A DNA stretch of 64,000 bases from Prosapia bicincta (GCA_036971475.1 JBAIZL010000002.1:167973714-168037713); one strand, 5' to 3'. Shown: positions 1 to 10,620, counted from the first letter of the stretch. Notes: generated from the sequence alone by a model not told the origin. Numbers and translations are program-made.

Positions 1-2
1 TA

Positions 3-791
3 CCATTTTTAGATATTCTGTGTATTAAAAATCAGGAAAAAATTGAATTTGATATTTACAGGAAACCTACTAACAATAACAGATATATTTTAAATAGTTC
101 CAACCATTGTTATACACATAAAATAGCAGCATTTAACAGTTTGGTTAACAGAGCTATCAATGTACCACTTAGTCCTAGACGTTTTTATAAGGAAATTAAT
201 TATATCAAAGGAGTGGCTAGATATAACGATTTTGATGCTAAAATTATAGATAATATTGTTAGAAAACAAAGATTAAAATATGTTTTGAACACAACTACCA
301 CTCTTCAAAAAGAAGTTAAAAAATGTACTTTTATTAGTTTACCTTTCGATAATATTTTAACAAAAGGGTTAGACTCTATTTTTAAAAAGGTAAATGTTAA
401 GATAGCCTATAAAACTCAAAATAAACTCAAGCATTTATTGTGTAACCCGAAAGATAAAATTCCAATTTTGGAAAAATCAGGTATTTATAAGATAATTTGT
501 AGTACTTGTAACGAGATGTATATAGGTCAAACTAAAAGAAAAATTGTAACCAGATTTAAAGAACATCTTGCCCATATTAAATATGAAAGACCTGAAAAAT
601 CAAGTGTAGCAGAACATGTCCTTAGTAATCAGCATGATTTAGATAAAAATGTTATTTTAGCTAAATGTATAAACTCAAAAAAGTTACTTAATAGTTATGA
701 AAGTGTTTTTATAGTCAAATCAAATTGTAAATTAATGAATGCAGATAAAGGACCTATTCCTTACTCACCATTATATACTTTACTTAAATAG
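3..791 (+). CDS. Penelope-like element ORF, 3' part: reverse-transcriptase tail plus GIY-YIG endonuclease
   Basis: The frame is open from the window edge to the TAA at 789-791 (262 residues, 5' end outside the window). Residues 1-60 hold the RT C-terminal block seen in Penelope-like elements (FDIYRKPTNNNRYI, then a SNH...HK.AAFNSLVNR pattern). Residues 158-235 are a GIY-YIG nuclease: GIY at 160-162, YIG at 173-175, Cys166 and Cys169 between them, Arg184, several His (188, 205, 210) and the expected acidic residue in YES at Glu233. The C-C-H-H arrangement is typical of the PLE endonuclease. The protein would copy element RNA at a nick made by its own nuclease. An in-frame TTG lies at 141, but the coding frame clearly extends upstream of it, so no start is assigned. 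No stops or frameshifts are visible, so this copy is relatively young. The promoter-bearing terminal region follows at once. Confidence 0.92.
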   Translation, partial: PFLDILCIKNQEKIEFDIYRKPTNNNRYILNSSNHCYTHKIAAFNSLVNRAINVPLSPRRFYKEINYIKGVARYNDFDAKIIDNIVRKQRLKYVLNTTTTLQKEVKKCTFISLPFDNILTKGLDSIFKKVNVKIAYKTQNKLKHLLCNPKDKIPILEKSGIYKIICSTCNEMYIGQTKRKIVTRFKEHLAHIKYERPEKSSVAEHVLSNQHDLDKNVILAKCINSKKLLNSYESVFIVKSNCKLMNADKGPIPYSPLYTLLK

Positions 792-970
792 CTTTCTTCA
801 AATTACGATGTTTTAATCTAATTACTTTTAGTTTATTAATTGTTATTGCTGTAGTTTTTATTACATATGTATTATTATAATGTAATTTTTGACATAACCT
901 ATTTGGTTCCTGATGGCCGATCGTTATTTGTCGGTCGAGGGCGGAGAGGGGGCGGAGCTTACCTCACGCC

Positions 971-1007
971 TATATATAGAGACCGCGGAGAACGATTGGT
1001 ATCATTC
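971..1007 (+). promoter_or_regulatory. TATA box and initiator of the PLE terminal region
   Basis: TATATATA lies at 971-978 and TCATTC, a perfect match to the arthropod initiator TCAKTY, at 1002-1007, about 30 bases downstream as expected for a Pol II core promoter. Two other copies of the unit in the window (plus strand from 53780, minus strand from about 53764) begin almost exactly at this TCATTC, which independently supports it as the RNA 5' end. Activity is inferred, not shown. Confidence 0.6.
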
Positions 1008-1050
1008 TAGTTTGTAACTTCTTGTGTGCTAGATTGTGTTTTGTAACTAG

Positions 1051-1095
1051 ACCCTCTGATGATGATGACATGGTCATCGAAATGTACATAAGGGT
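1051..1095 (+). ncRNA. Hammerhead ribozyme, type I fold, in PLE terminal region
   Basis: All core parts are present in order. Stem I is ACCCT 1051-1055 with AGGGT 1091-1095 (5 perfect pairs). The core CTGATGA is at 1056-1062. Stem II is GATGAC 1064-1069 with GTCATC 1073-1078 (6 perfect pairs, 3-nt loop). The core GAAA is at 1079-1082. A very short stem III lies in 1082-1089 (A-U, U-A, G-C, 2-nt loop). The predicted cleavage is after A1090 in ATA. One unpaired T (1063) sits between the core and stem II, a deviation from the textbook form. Hammerheads with a tiny stem III are an established feature of PLEs, and such forms often work better as dimers. Activity here is not tested. Confidence 0.8.
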
Positions 1096-1170
1096 TTAAT
1101 CTTAAGTAACTTGTCTTATTTGTTATTTTTGATTATTTTTGTGGTATTGGGGTTCTTTTCAATATTTTTA

Positions 1171-2584
1171 TTGTTACTTCAACGATGCATAGGATTTTTT
1201 TGTTTTTCATGTTATATTTTTTATGTTTCTTTAATATCAAAGGAAACAGTTTGATAACCTTATTAAAAATAAGAAAGACCTTGATTTTAGTAGTAATATA
1301 ATTATCTATTGGAATAGATTTATAAAACTACTTTTTAAGTTGTAACTAAAAATGGAATTACATAAATGTAGCTATCTATATGAAATTCGTACATATGTAA
1401 CACATTTATGATATTTGTATTCAATAATGTTATTAGATATGTGTTGTTTGCTGATATTATAACTGCTAAACACAGTGAAATAAAAATTAACATTTTTAAC
1501 TATTTATTCAGAAGGTAAATGTTTAATGACGAGAAGAATTAACAGAATACAGTATATAAACACTATTTACTACAAATAAAAAAAAATTTAATGAAATTGT
1601 ACTTTAAGCTAAAGAATAACTCGTACACTACAGTCTACAAACAAGCTACTAAAAATTAGTAAATGCATTGTAAAATTATAATCCCAGTCAAACTAACTTG
1701 ATTTAATTTTCTCTTCGAGCAACCTTTAGCTTTAATGTTAAAACAAACCCTGAAATATTTATTGTACATTTTTTACAATTTTTGTTTTAAATTATTGTTG
1801 TTTCAAAATAATAAAATATATTTTCCAATAACTAAAGAATTTAACTCATACAGTCAGAAATTTGTTTACTACAACAATGTCTGTGTGTAAGGAAATAAAT
1901 GAGAAATTCCTTCTTACCATTACCTTTATCCATTAATTAAAAACACCCTAGATATGGTATTTTTAAAATACTTTCGTCGTTAATATTTTAATTAAATTTG
2001 TAATAAACCTATTAAAATGTCTGAATAGTAAACTATTTCAATGCTTAGTCTGGGTTCTTATGAAATAACGCAGGATAAATATATGACACAATTTTGCAGT
2101 AGTGCTAATTTAAATATATATTGACTTCAAATATTCATATACAAACACACATACTTGTGTATGTATAAAATGTATGTATCGCATTTAAAGAAAATATGTG
2201 ATATATAAAAATAGGAATGACCCATTGCAATTTACCAAAATATTTTAAGTGAAAAGCCTCGATAGTAAATGTATGTAAACCTTATATGTTATTATTATAA
2301 CACAGTTACCCTATTACTTGCATTATTACGTAATAATAATGTATTTAGATTTTATTACTTCTAATATTGCTATACAATAGGTAATTATTTTATAGGAATC
2401 ATTACCTAATAACATAAAATAATACAATAATTTTCACGCTAAGACGAAACCTTTTATAATATTTTAAAAATATCTATTTTATCCTGCTAAATATATAATT
2501 TAACTCAACGTTATTAAGAACACCTTCAATTAACAGAAAATTACTGGAGTATTAAGCTAAATTCGAATTATATATACTAGGGTA
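1171..2584. other. AT-rich noncoding stretch
   Basis: No convincing ORF, RNA gene or repeat unit was recognised here; only short AT-rich tracts and simple-sequence runs are visible. Confidence 0.5.
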
Positions 2585-2950
2585 ATGTTAAACTAATGTA
2601 GCACTACTGGTGCCTTATTGGTTCATTACAAGCTGAGAGTGAGAGAAAACTTCTACTGAAGTAAATACAAACACATTACAAGGCTGTTAATTTGATCTCT
2701 CGCTAGCACTTGACTTGGCTAACCTATAGTTCTCAAACTAGCTTAATTGTGCCAGTTACTACCACTAGCTATGCTCAACTATACAGCCTCTGATTAATTT
2801 CCCGTGGTTCTGATTGTATTCAAAATAACATATTTAATATTAAGATGGCGGCAGTGTGAACAATAACCCTATGTCTCATTGTTTCATAAAATAATTTGTA
2901 TACTTATTAATGGTAAAGGTCAAGAAAATATAATGAGTTATGAGAATGTA
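2585..2950 (-). repeat. Repeat family R2, inverted copy
   Basis: Read on the minus strand, this segment matches both halves of the tandem pair at 54181-55090. Shared landmarks are the block reading AACTAGTTTGAGAACT with its neighbourhood, the block around TTTGTATTTACTTCAGTAGAAG, and a segment ending in CATAGGGTTAT. Divergence is moderate with small indels. It has no reading frame kept in common with the other copies, so it is probably a noncoding interspersed repeat of unknown class. Confidence 0.7.
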
Positions 2951-3755
2951 AATTAACGCTATTTGGGATTGGTAAAATTTACATGAAAATAAAGCAGAAT
3001 TGGTATTGTTTTGAAGCAGGACTAATGTAAAAACGTTTATTTTTAAAATAAAATATGGTATAGTATATTTTTAAAAATAAAGAACAGATATATTAAAATA
3101 TTTTTACTCAAGACAACATTTTTTTAAAAATTAAATTAATATTAGTGTTAAACATATTTCAATGTAAATGAATCAATCCATGTATCCCTACGCATGGTTC
3201 AGTAACAAATATTACGTGGGCACATGCGAAATGGGCTTGAACTGTTTCAATAAAAGTAATTAAGTACAACTCGAAACAAAGACTTACATGACCAGATTAG
3301 AGGTCCAGTTAAATTCTAAATCACATTCTTGTAACAGTAACTTGAACTATTTTGTGAAAATGAAACCTTATCTGTCGTACTAAAATTGGTTTAAACTTCA
3401 AGGAATCAATATTCTAATAAAATTGCTTTGTTTTACAAATTTTATATAATTTGCCTTACAAATCTCAAGCAGATTTCTCCCCCTTGGAAAAGAAAATGCG
3501 TGAAGGCATTATTTTCCCAATCCGTCCAGTCTCATCTTAATAATCAGATTAGTTTGTGATACATATATCAGAACTGTACAAAATAAATAAGACAAGAACA
3601 CAGTATTCTACATCTGCGCAGTAACTATACAAATATTTCTTGTCTTTTTTAAAAAAAATACAATACATAATAACCGTATGCCCTTTAATTTTGTCAACCG
3701 ATAATAAGCGAAACCGTGAATAATATCGAAACCCGTGAATAGCAAAGGACTACTG

Positions 3756-3756
<1 letters not shown>
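2951..3756. other. AT-rich noncoding stretch
   Basis: Nothing recognisable was found apart from poly-A/T rich runs near 3020-3130. Confidence 0.45.
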
Positions 3757-3834
<78 letters not shown>

Positions 3835-3870
3835 GCACGCACGCACGCGTGCGCGCGCGGACGCACACAC
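3757..3870. repeat. (CA)n microsatellite grading into (GCAC)n and CG-rich alternation
   Basis: An uninterrupted (AC)n tract of roughly 70 bases is followed by GCAC repeats and a run of GCGCGCG. The alternating purine-pyrimidine order could adopt Z-DNA. Cys-Val rich frames here are artefacts of the repeat. Confidence 0.95.
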
Positions 3871-4399
3871 ATTCAAAATTTTGGTTTATTGTTATATATT
3901 ATTTTGATTGACCAATACACATTGCAGATTGATTTTTAAAAAACTCAACTTAATTATGACTTAAAAAATACAGCTTTATTAGTATAATTAGAAGTAAACA
4001 AATTACAAAGACAGATCTGGTACAACGCTTATACTCAGAGACGACCGGTCCTTACCAGCAGTTCTATAAATTTACTGAGTCTCTAAAGCGTCTCTAAGGC
4101 TTTGACCACAGAAATGCTGACCTAACTTATTCTATGAATTATGCACACCTGCTTATCTTAAGCTACTAACCTTAACAATGCATTTGTCTCTTACTAACAT
4201 TTGTGCTACATATAGTAGTTTAAACTTAATGGTAAATTAGGTTTCATAACTTATATATTTTTAATTAGATTATATATACATATTATTCTTTGAACCAGAC
4301 TTAAATTCTATCTTTCCTTACTATTACTATAGTTAGTACCTTCCAACAAAGAAATTCCGTTAGATTTATATTAAAAAAACTATAAGGCAAAATTTTGTG

Positions 4400-4401
<2 letters not shown>
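3871..4401. other. AT-rich noncoding stretch
   Basis: No feature could be supported between the CA and TA microsatellites. Confidence 0.45.

Positions 4402-4470
<69 letters not shown>
4402..4470. repeat. (TA)n microsatellite
   Basis: Pure TA alternation of about 34 units. Unlike other (TA)n tracts in this window, I see no PLE sequence next to it. Confidence 0.95.
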
Positions 4471-4471
<1 letters not shown>

Positions 4472-5389
4472 CGTATATCCTTTATTGTAATTAAAATATC
4501 ATATCGTTTAACAGATTCTAAGAACCAAATAGTATAACGTTCGGGCGCTAATCAAGCATTGTTATTGCCTCTGAATTAAGTATCCCTACTTAATGAATTT
4601 GTATTTCAAAACATTTTTATAAAAATATGTTCTTTTTTATCTATTGCTATAAAGAAATATAATTTCTGGTGTGTATTTTAGTTGTACCATTTCACCCTTA
4701 CCAGTGCATATGCTAAAAGAGAGTATTATTATAGAATATGACGTCGTATGCGTATTAAATTGCTTATTGAATATTTTTTTACCCTGTGGATATCATGCTT
4801 AAAAGGAACTAGGAATCGAATAAATCTTACTTACAATAAACAACTATCAATCACAATGTTAAAATAATATCGATTTAATACTCAAGTAATAACTTGATTA
4901 TACATTTAGTGAAATATAAGATAAATTTATTGTATCAATTTCATTTGATGGTGTTTTTCCTTCATTTACAATTAGATTATAGTTACAGATATTTACACGG
5001 CATAAATGTCGCAGTGAAAGATAGTTATGAAATGTTCCAGATTCTAACAACAGTTGATAAACTGTTAGAGTCACTGCATTCAATAATGGATGGAAATAAT
5101 TAATTCAAAATGCCTTCATATATTTTACAGTGTCAAATAACTTGTTTACGCCTTTTAAAAATCTTTTCTTTATAGTATTTTAAAGGAGTGTCTTGACATA
5201 AACAGTTAGTGGTATTGGTATATTGTGATGACATTTTTGTGATAATAATTATAAATATTGACATTTTTATAATAAGTTAATAATAATATATTGCATTCCT
5301 GCTTTGGCATTATAATGGAATAGAACAGAGAAAGTTGATTAAATTTTTAAATTAATTTAATTCAAAAGTATAATATAAAATATAATTTT
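4471..5389. other. AT-rich noncoding stretch
   Basis: Short open frames on both strands near 4894-5103 overlap each other and show no recognisable domain or codon bias; I treat them as chance. Nothing else is recognised. Confidence 0.45.
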
Positions 5390-5655
5390 ACAATGAAGGA
5401 ATAGCATGTACTGTTACTCATTCAAAATGTAACACCTCTCAGTGACATACCATATTGATGGAAGCTGAAAGATAGTTGCGTTAAAGGTTGCTTTATTTGA
5501 AAATATAAAATATGTAAGCAATTATTTTGTAAGAATTGAAACACATTTTAAAACATTCATGCTTTGAGGCGGAAATATTTAATTAGTAGCGTTTATGATT
5601 TGTATTTAAATAATATTTCTAGAAATTAACAAACATAGGGCGCAGTGACAAATGT

Positions 5656-5913
5656 ATGTCAACCACCAGTAAGCCTGACAACATTGATTGTATAAATTCA
5701 TTACTTTGTAAATTTACGCCTTTTCTTGTAAACAATCACAGCTATGTGTTACCTTGTGTAATCTCTGTGGCTTCTCTATGGGTTCTTCCAAAGGATAATT
5801 TATCTTGCTCTGTCGATGAATGTGAAAGTGCTCCCGAGGGCAAAGCTTGCACGTTTATTCGCTATGTTTACTACGATTTATTACAATTCGGTTGCATATT
5901 ATTACTAGCATAA
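5656..5913 (+). CDS. Short ORF in R1 with conserved cysteine-bearing segment, unknown function
   Basis: The 85-codon frame is unrecognised. Its segment KDNLSCSVDECESAPEGKAC (about 5791-5850) followed by FIR is shared with the R1 copy at 51.3 kb, where about 77 bases show only a handful of changes, far fewer than in surrounding R1 sequence. A weaker version lies at 63.0 kb. A CACAG that could be a 3' splice site precedes the conserved part (5738-5742) in this copy and in copy 2. The other two copies carry small indels that break the longer frame, so the full ORF is not conserved. It could be a small exon of a duplicated host gene, or a chance frame in a conserved noncoding element. The printed start is arbitrary. 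Confidence 0.3.
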   Translation: MSTTSKPDNIDCINSLLCKFTPFLVNNHSYVLPCVISVASLWVLPKDNLSCSVDECESAPEGKACTFIRYVYYDLLQFGCILLLA

Positions 5914-6224
5914 CTTCCACACACGAACTCTTCTAGAAAAACATATATGCCATTACTGATACCATTTCTGTAGATATAGGTTAAAACTAAAATATTACAA
6001 TTCGGTTGCATATTATTACTAGCATAACTTCCACACACGAACTCTTCTAGAAAAACATATATGCCATTACTGATACCATTTCTGTAAATATAGGTTAAAA
6101 CTAAAATATTACAATTCGGTTGCATATTATTACTATTGTAACTTCCACACACGAACTCTTCTAAACAAACGTAAATGCCATTACTGATACCATTTCTGTA
6201 TGCATAGGTTAAAACAAAAATATA
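5883..6224. repeat. 114-bp tandem repeat, three copies
   Basis: Units start at 5883, 5997 and 6111 (exact 114-base period). Units 1 and 2 are nearly identical, unit 3 more diverged. R1 copy 2 has the corresponding sequence only once, so the expansion is local to copy 1. As 114 is a multiple of three, a minus-strand frame of 38-residue repeats stays open; this is probably incidental. Confidence 0.95.
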
Positions 6225-6695
6225 ATATGGAAGTAAACGTCGTTACTTTATATGCAATTATTACTTTTAAACAATTCACATAGAAACAGAATATTTAGTT
6301 GCCATCAAGTGGGTAATGGAGTTGATCAATAATAATGTCGGAAATGTATTGTGCATCATTTTGAAGACTTCACAAACATTGGTTATTACATTAAGAAGAA
6401 GTCAATTTAAACGCTCCTTAATAACGTAATTTTCTCATAACGTTATAGTTTTATATTATATTTCAGCAACCTATTACACATTATAAGATGTAATATTAGA
6501 ATTGATTACCGATGATAATAATTTTAGTTTAATTACTCGTTTTGAAACGGAAATAATTTTAATTGCACTTCAGATAAAACAAAATTTATTTAATTATAAT
6601 TAGGAAAGTGTGTTTTGCTTCTTATACTGAATATATAGTAACTTAGATAAAATTGTTTAATAAATAAAACTGAATGTATAATGTAAGGTATTAAT

Positions 6696-7240
6696 AATAA
6701 TTCAACAATTACGAATCGTCAAAAAATTAAAATTTAATCTTTTATTCTTTTCACAACTTGTGAACATTTTGTATCTTTACTGCCAAGTAAAATTTTATTA
6801 TCATTTAAAATAAATATTTATTATAACAGTATATTAAGTGTTAGAATTATTTAGAGAACCACCAACAATTTTCAATATATATTATGTGTAAATCATTATT
6901 TGTTGTAAACATTTTGTTTCTTTATAGACAAACTAATTCTATAATAATGTAAACTAAATGTATATTGTAACACTAAGTTAGACAGTTAAATTATTTAGAG
7001 AACCGTCAATCCCTTATAATGCATATTTTAGTTTAAATTTTAACTTGTTGTGAATGTTTTGTATCTTTATTGACAAAAAATCCTATAATAATGAAAAACA
7101 AATGCATATTGAAACAGTATAATAAATAGTTGAATTATTTAGAGAACCGTCAACAACAAACAATGTAAATGTTGTCTTTAAATTATAGTAAGTTGTAAAC
7201 GTCTAGTTTCTATATAGGCAAATATAATTTTATACAAACT
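6696..7240. repeat. Diverged ~144-bp tandem array inside R1
   Basis: The recurring landmark AATTATTTAGAGAACC starts near 6844, 6988 and 7132, with a degraded unit from about 6696. Each unit also holds an ACTTGTGAACATTTTGTATC-like block. The same units occur in the inverted R1 copy near 50.1-50.8 kb and 49.0-49.14 kb, so the array predates the duplication. Confidence 0.8.
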
Positions 7241-7862
7241 CATATATTTTATATAATTTTTATTTGATATATGTATCTAGAAACTATATTGAATATTTCA
7301 ATATTCATTCAATGAAATATTTTGTTGTTAGAGATAATCATATGATAATTCGTTTTTTCTAAAATATACAAGTTTTCGTAGCTATTAATTTTTGTTTTGA
7401 ATAATTCCTGAAACTTGATTTATAATATTGTTCTGAAGATCATTGTACTATATTAGTAATTATGTAGCTCGTCTTCAGAATATCAACGAAAGTCGTTTGC
7501 AGAGTGTAACAATAACAATATATTTAGAAAACGTAAGGGAAAAAAATAATTAGCAACACTTATTTAAAATACCTATTTGTAACGACCACATACAATGCAA
7601 GTGAAAAGATCGAAGATATATTATAACTGAAGTATAAACAAACTATAAATAAACAAAACACGGAATACCAATAAGAGTATTAACTAAAATAGTAATAGCG
7701 GAAAAATTAGAAGTGGATGAAGACTGTAGTAATAGGAAATAAGAAAAAAGAAGGAGGAATAAACGAAGTTGACATACAAGATTATTATTCATGATCGTAT
7801 TAGTGTAGGTAACAAAAGGCAACCCTGAATTAATAATATTCATTTAAGGTTATGATTTACTA
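7241..7862. other. AT-rich noncoding stretch
   Basis: A minus-strand open frame near 7643-7843 has no recognisable features; nothing else is supported. Confidence 0.4.
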
Positions 7863-7865
7863 TTT

Positions 7866-7946
7866 TTCTCTCTCTTTATTTTTCTCTCTCTCTTTCTCTC
7901 TCCTCTCTCTCTCTCTCTCTCTCTTTATCTATTTATCTATCCATCT
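7866..7946. repeat. (CT)n / (TCTA)n microsatellite
   Basis: Interrupted CT-rich run followed by ATCT repeats. It abuts the PLE fragment that follows. Confidence 0.9.
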
Positions 7947-7956
7947 CGCTTCGTAA

Positions 7957-8160
7957 AAAAATACTCTAAAGTCCTTTTTGCTTTTACTCGAAAGTAAAAA
8001 GCTAACAACCTTCGAAAATTACGAGATATACAAACACTACGCATTAGATAAAGAAAACATATTAAACGATCACACACAGTTTGAGGCCAACTCCTTTTTT
8101 CATTACATAGCGCACAACCAGAATAATCCACCACGTTCCACAGTCATAAACCCAACCTGA
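7957..8160 (+). pseudogene. Penelope-like element ORF C-terminus fragment
   Basis: The frame is open from 7957 to the TGA at 8158-8160. It reads SKKLTTFENYEIYKHYALDK then ENILNDHTQF and a hydrophobic tail. The pattern 'KLTTLE.YEIYKH...ILND...F...F' is that found after the GIY-YIG domain in many Penelope-like proteins. The upstream nuclease and RT are missing, so this is a 5'-truncated or rearranged fragment beside a CT microsatellite. The identification rests on this one motif. Confidence 0.6.
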
Positions 8161-9015
8161 CAACCATTGTACCTAACGCGTATGCCGCCAGTAGAGGCTT
8201 TGCTTCGTAAATTTAACGATTGTTTCGGAACGCGTCAACAAGTAAGCCCGGTGTATTTACTTAGTTAAGTATTTTTAATTATAGGTAAATAAAATCCGTA
8301 TAATCAAGGGTAAAATGGGTAAAGTTCCAAACACTGTAATGTGTAAAGAGCATTAACCTTGTGTTAACAGCTAAAAGCACGCTTTTTCCCATAATCTTTA
8401 GGCAAACTTTTAATTTCTAGCAGCTCTTGCGATTATCCCTTAACCACAGGTTTGCTTTAACATTACCCTATATATCGTTTAAGGCTAGGAAATGAAATGA
8501 GTGTCATTTTCACTGGAAAATAACAAAATCGGTTTATTTTATCGCAGCGTAGGCCATCCTATAAAAATGTATATGTCGATGCTATGTATTATACATATAT
8601 ATACATATATACATAGACGTCATGAACACAAATAAAGGCAAATAAAGGCGATAGATTAGTGGGTTTTATGAATACGAATTTTAAATCATTCGAAGTATTG
8701 AAGCACTTTATTAAAATATAATTCATCTATTCAAATAGTTAAAAAATCCTCTTCTCACTAACACATCATCGTAGCCCCATTTTCATACTTCTTAGGGAAT
8801 AGTCTTTCAAATAGTTTTTCATGATTGAATAATTCACCGACCAAATTTTCGGATCTGTTTGCTGAGAAATACTATAGAGTATTCTATACTTTTATCAAAA
8901 ACCTCAAAATGTAGAAAGTAAGAATTGTATATTGATTTTAGTTGTCTTATTATATACAAAATAATCACAAATATCCTACATCATTTCGATTCTTCTATGC
9001 GAGTCTGCACATCCA
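8161..9015. other. Unannotated stretch
   Basis: Mostly AT-rich with an imperfect ATATACATATA cluster near 8590-8615. No ORF or repeat family is recognised. Confidence 0.4.
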
Positions 9016-9420
9016 CTATATTCTAACAAAATGGTCATCTACTGGTGTTAACAGACGCTCTCCCGCAGTATACACGTTCACTACCGAGCGGCGCATATTT
9101 GCGCCGCCTGGTTTTTCACGAGGGACCGGCGGTAAGAATTCCATATTTCCACACAGACCACGATAACGTCGAGACTGACCTTCACTACAGACCAATAGTG
9201 GTTCACTACGGACCATAATAACTAATTGTACTTCATACAAACACTTGCGAAATGTGTGTTTGTTGTATATTTTTGTTTTTGCTGTTTTTAGTGTCTTCTT
9301 AGGATGGCGGATATATGAGCCGGTCGGTCTATAGCACGAGAATCCTATCACATTACGGGCGTCCCACTTATGAGGCACTATATGTAGACCCTCAAATCCG
9401 AAGCCAAATATGATTTTCAT
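9016..9420 (-). CDS. Unrecognised 134-codon ORF in a GC-richer block
   Basis: The longest open frame in this block runs on the minus strand and is overlapped by a shorter plus-strand frame. I do not recognise the product; no signal peptide, membrane segment or known domain is evident. The block (about 9030-9420) is clearly richer in GC than its surroundings and contains a short inverted repeat (GGCGCA...TGCGCC near 9090-9105) and the direct repeat TTCACTAC.GACCA near 9180-9215. Those point to a foreign or transposon-derived segment more than to a host exon. Coding status is doubtful. Confidence 0.2.
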   Translation of the reverse strand: MKIIFGFGFEGLHIVPHKWDARNVIGFSCYRPTGSYIRHPKKTLKTAKTKIYNKHTFRKCLYEVQLVIMVRSEPLLVCSEGQSRRYRGLCGNMEFLPPVPREKPGGANMRRSVVNVYTAGERLLTPVDDHFVRI

Positions 9421-10536
9421 GAAAACTTTTTTTTTAAATATGTAAAATTTAATAAATTATAAAAATTATATAGGCTATTAAATTTTGCTACTTACATAAA
9501 ACAGGGCTTAGAAGTGTAATATATTAGAATTAACACCATATACATGTAAAAATAGAAATGTCATACAAAGGCTTATATCAACAAACTCCCAAATAACTCG
9601 TCTTATCTAGTCATGCTAGACAGATTGCTTATATAGGCTACATATCATATTGAAAATATGCTGACATTATAAAAAATATTGTATCAGAGACAAAATATGT
9701 TTACAATTGTGTTCCAAATACAGTAGGCCAACAGAATATTTACAAGCGCACTCATAACTTGTGACAGATTTACATCCTGTGTTGATAAATGTCATTTAGA
9801 CTATATTCTTTGTGATTCATATTTAGAGTAAACGTTCATATTACTGAGTTAATTTTAAATTTGAGAAAAACTACACCATTTCGAAGCTCACTAATAATTT
9901 CACAAAATAATTTACACGATTAAGTGGTCTATTGAGCTATTTAATAGTGAGTCATCAGGCTATTCGGCACGAAGCTTGCTGCTTACCAAGCTTTACACTT
10001 ACTTTATTTGTCTTTCTACAAAATTTGTATTAGTTTATTTTATTTCTTAAAACCACTTTAAAACATGTGTTCACCCAATTTCTTACTACATGTCTTGTAA
10101 GCCAAATGTTTGTAATATAGGGTGACTATTTTCTTCTCCAGGTATTTTTTCAGGAAAATTGTACCAGTAAACCCAGACTTTTGCAGGTTATGCTTCAAAA
10201 TGAACGCTTATAAATTCAAATTCTTGTAAGGTTTGAATCAGTCATTAAAACGTTTTCATCATTGAAGGACATTATGTTTAATAGAAGGAATAGTAATATC
10301 AGTATGGCACAATTATTGCGTATGAGGAGAAATTTTCCAATTAAAATAGTTTTAGAGATACGTATCCGGTGTTGCCATGGATCACAAAAATGGTATTTTT
10401 CTCTACATAGTAATTTTACCGGACTCTCAGGTGACGTATATCTGCAGTGTTCTCTTGATGAATGGAATGTATGAATAATTATTTATAATTAGAGGGCCTA
10501 TCTTAAGTTCTTCTCTCCATGCCCCAATTTAACTTT
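9421..10536. other. AT-rich noncoding stretch
   Basis: No supported feature. A short plus-strand frame at 10262-10474 has no recognisable content. Confidence 0.4.
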
Positions 10537-10620
10537 TTGATTACCCTTTATAATTCAAAGGGAATTGATTACCCTTTATAATTCACCCTTTATAATTTTT
10601 GATTACCCTGTATAATTCGA
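10537..10620. repeat. Short tandem repeat, ~20-27 bp units
   Basis: Four imperfect copies of TTGATTACCCTTTATAATTC occur in direct order (one truncated to CCCTTTATAATTTT). Local duplication; no function evident. Confidence 0.8.

Larger units (their letters stand above)
792..1170 (+). mobile_element. 3' terminal region (pLTR-like) of the Penelope-like element
   Basis: This noncoding tail follows the ORF stop. It contains a GC-richer block at 910-1000, a TATA box, an initiator and a hammerhead fold. From about 1002 to 1165 it matches two further units at 53.6-53.96 kb, one on each strand, so this segment behaves as a discrete repeated unit. Sequence after about 1170 no longer matches those copies, which places the element end near there. 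PLEs are known to carry promoter and ribozyme motifs in terminal repeats; assignment of this segment as such is by structure. Confidence 0.8.
5390..7240 (+). repeat. Long repeat R1, copy 1
   Basis: This segment aligns along most of its length, in opposite orientation, with 48950-51770, and in part with 62690-63080. Order of parts: a 5' noncoding block (5390-5640), a short cysteine-bearing reading frame (about 5740-5860), a 114-bp unit present three times (5883-6224), a unique block (6225-6480), then diverged ~144-bp tandem units (6696-7240). Flanks have diverged heavily between copies while the short reading frame is much better kept. It may be a segmental duplication of a host locus or an unclassified transposable element. 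No terminal repeats or transposase are visible. Confidence 0.75.

Noticed and set aside
3608..3876. Cys-Val and Arg-Ala rich open frames
   Set aside because: They are translations of the (CA)n/(GCAC)n microsatellite.
4474..4483. ATATCCTTT, a U12-type 5' splice-site match
   Set aside because: It sits at the end of a (TA)n tract with no nearby exon or branch point; expected by chance in AT-rich DNA.
5871..6152. 93-codon minus-strand frame with 38-residue repeats as a repeat protein
   Set aside because: It is produced by the 114-bp tandem DNA repeat; the single unit in R1 copy 2 does not keep it.
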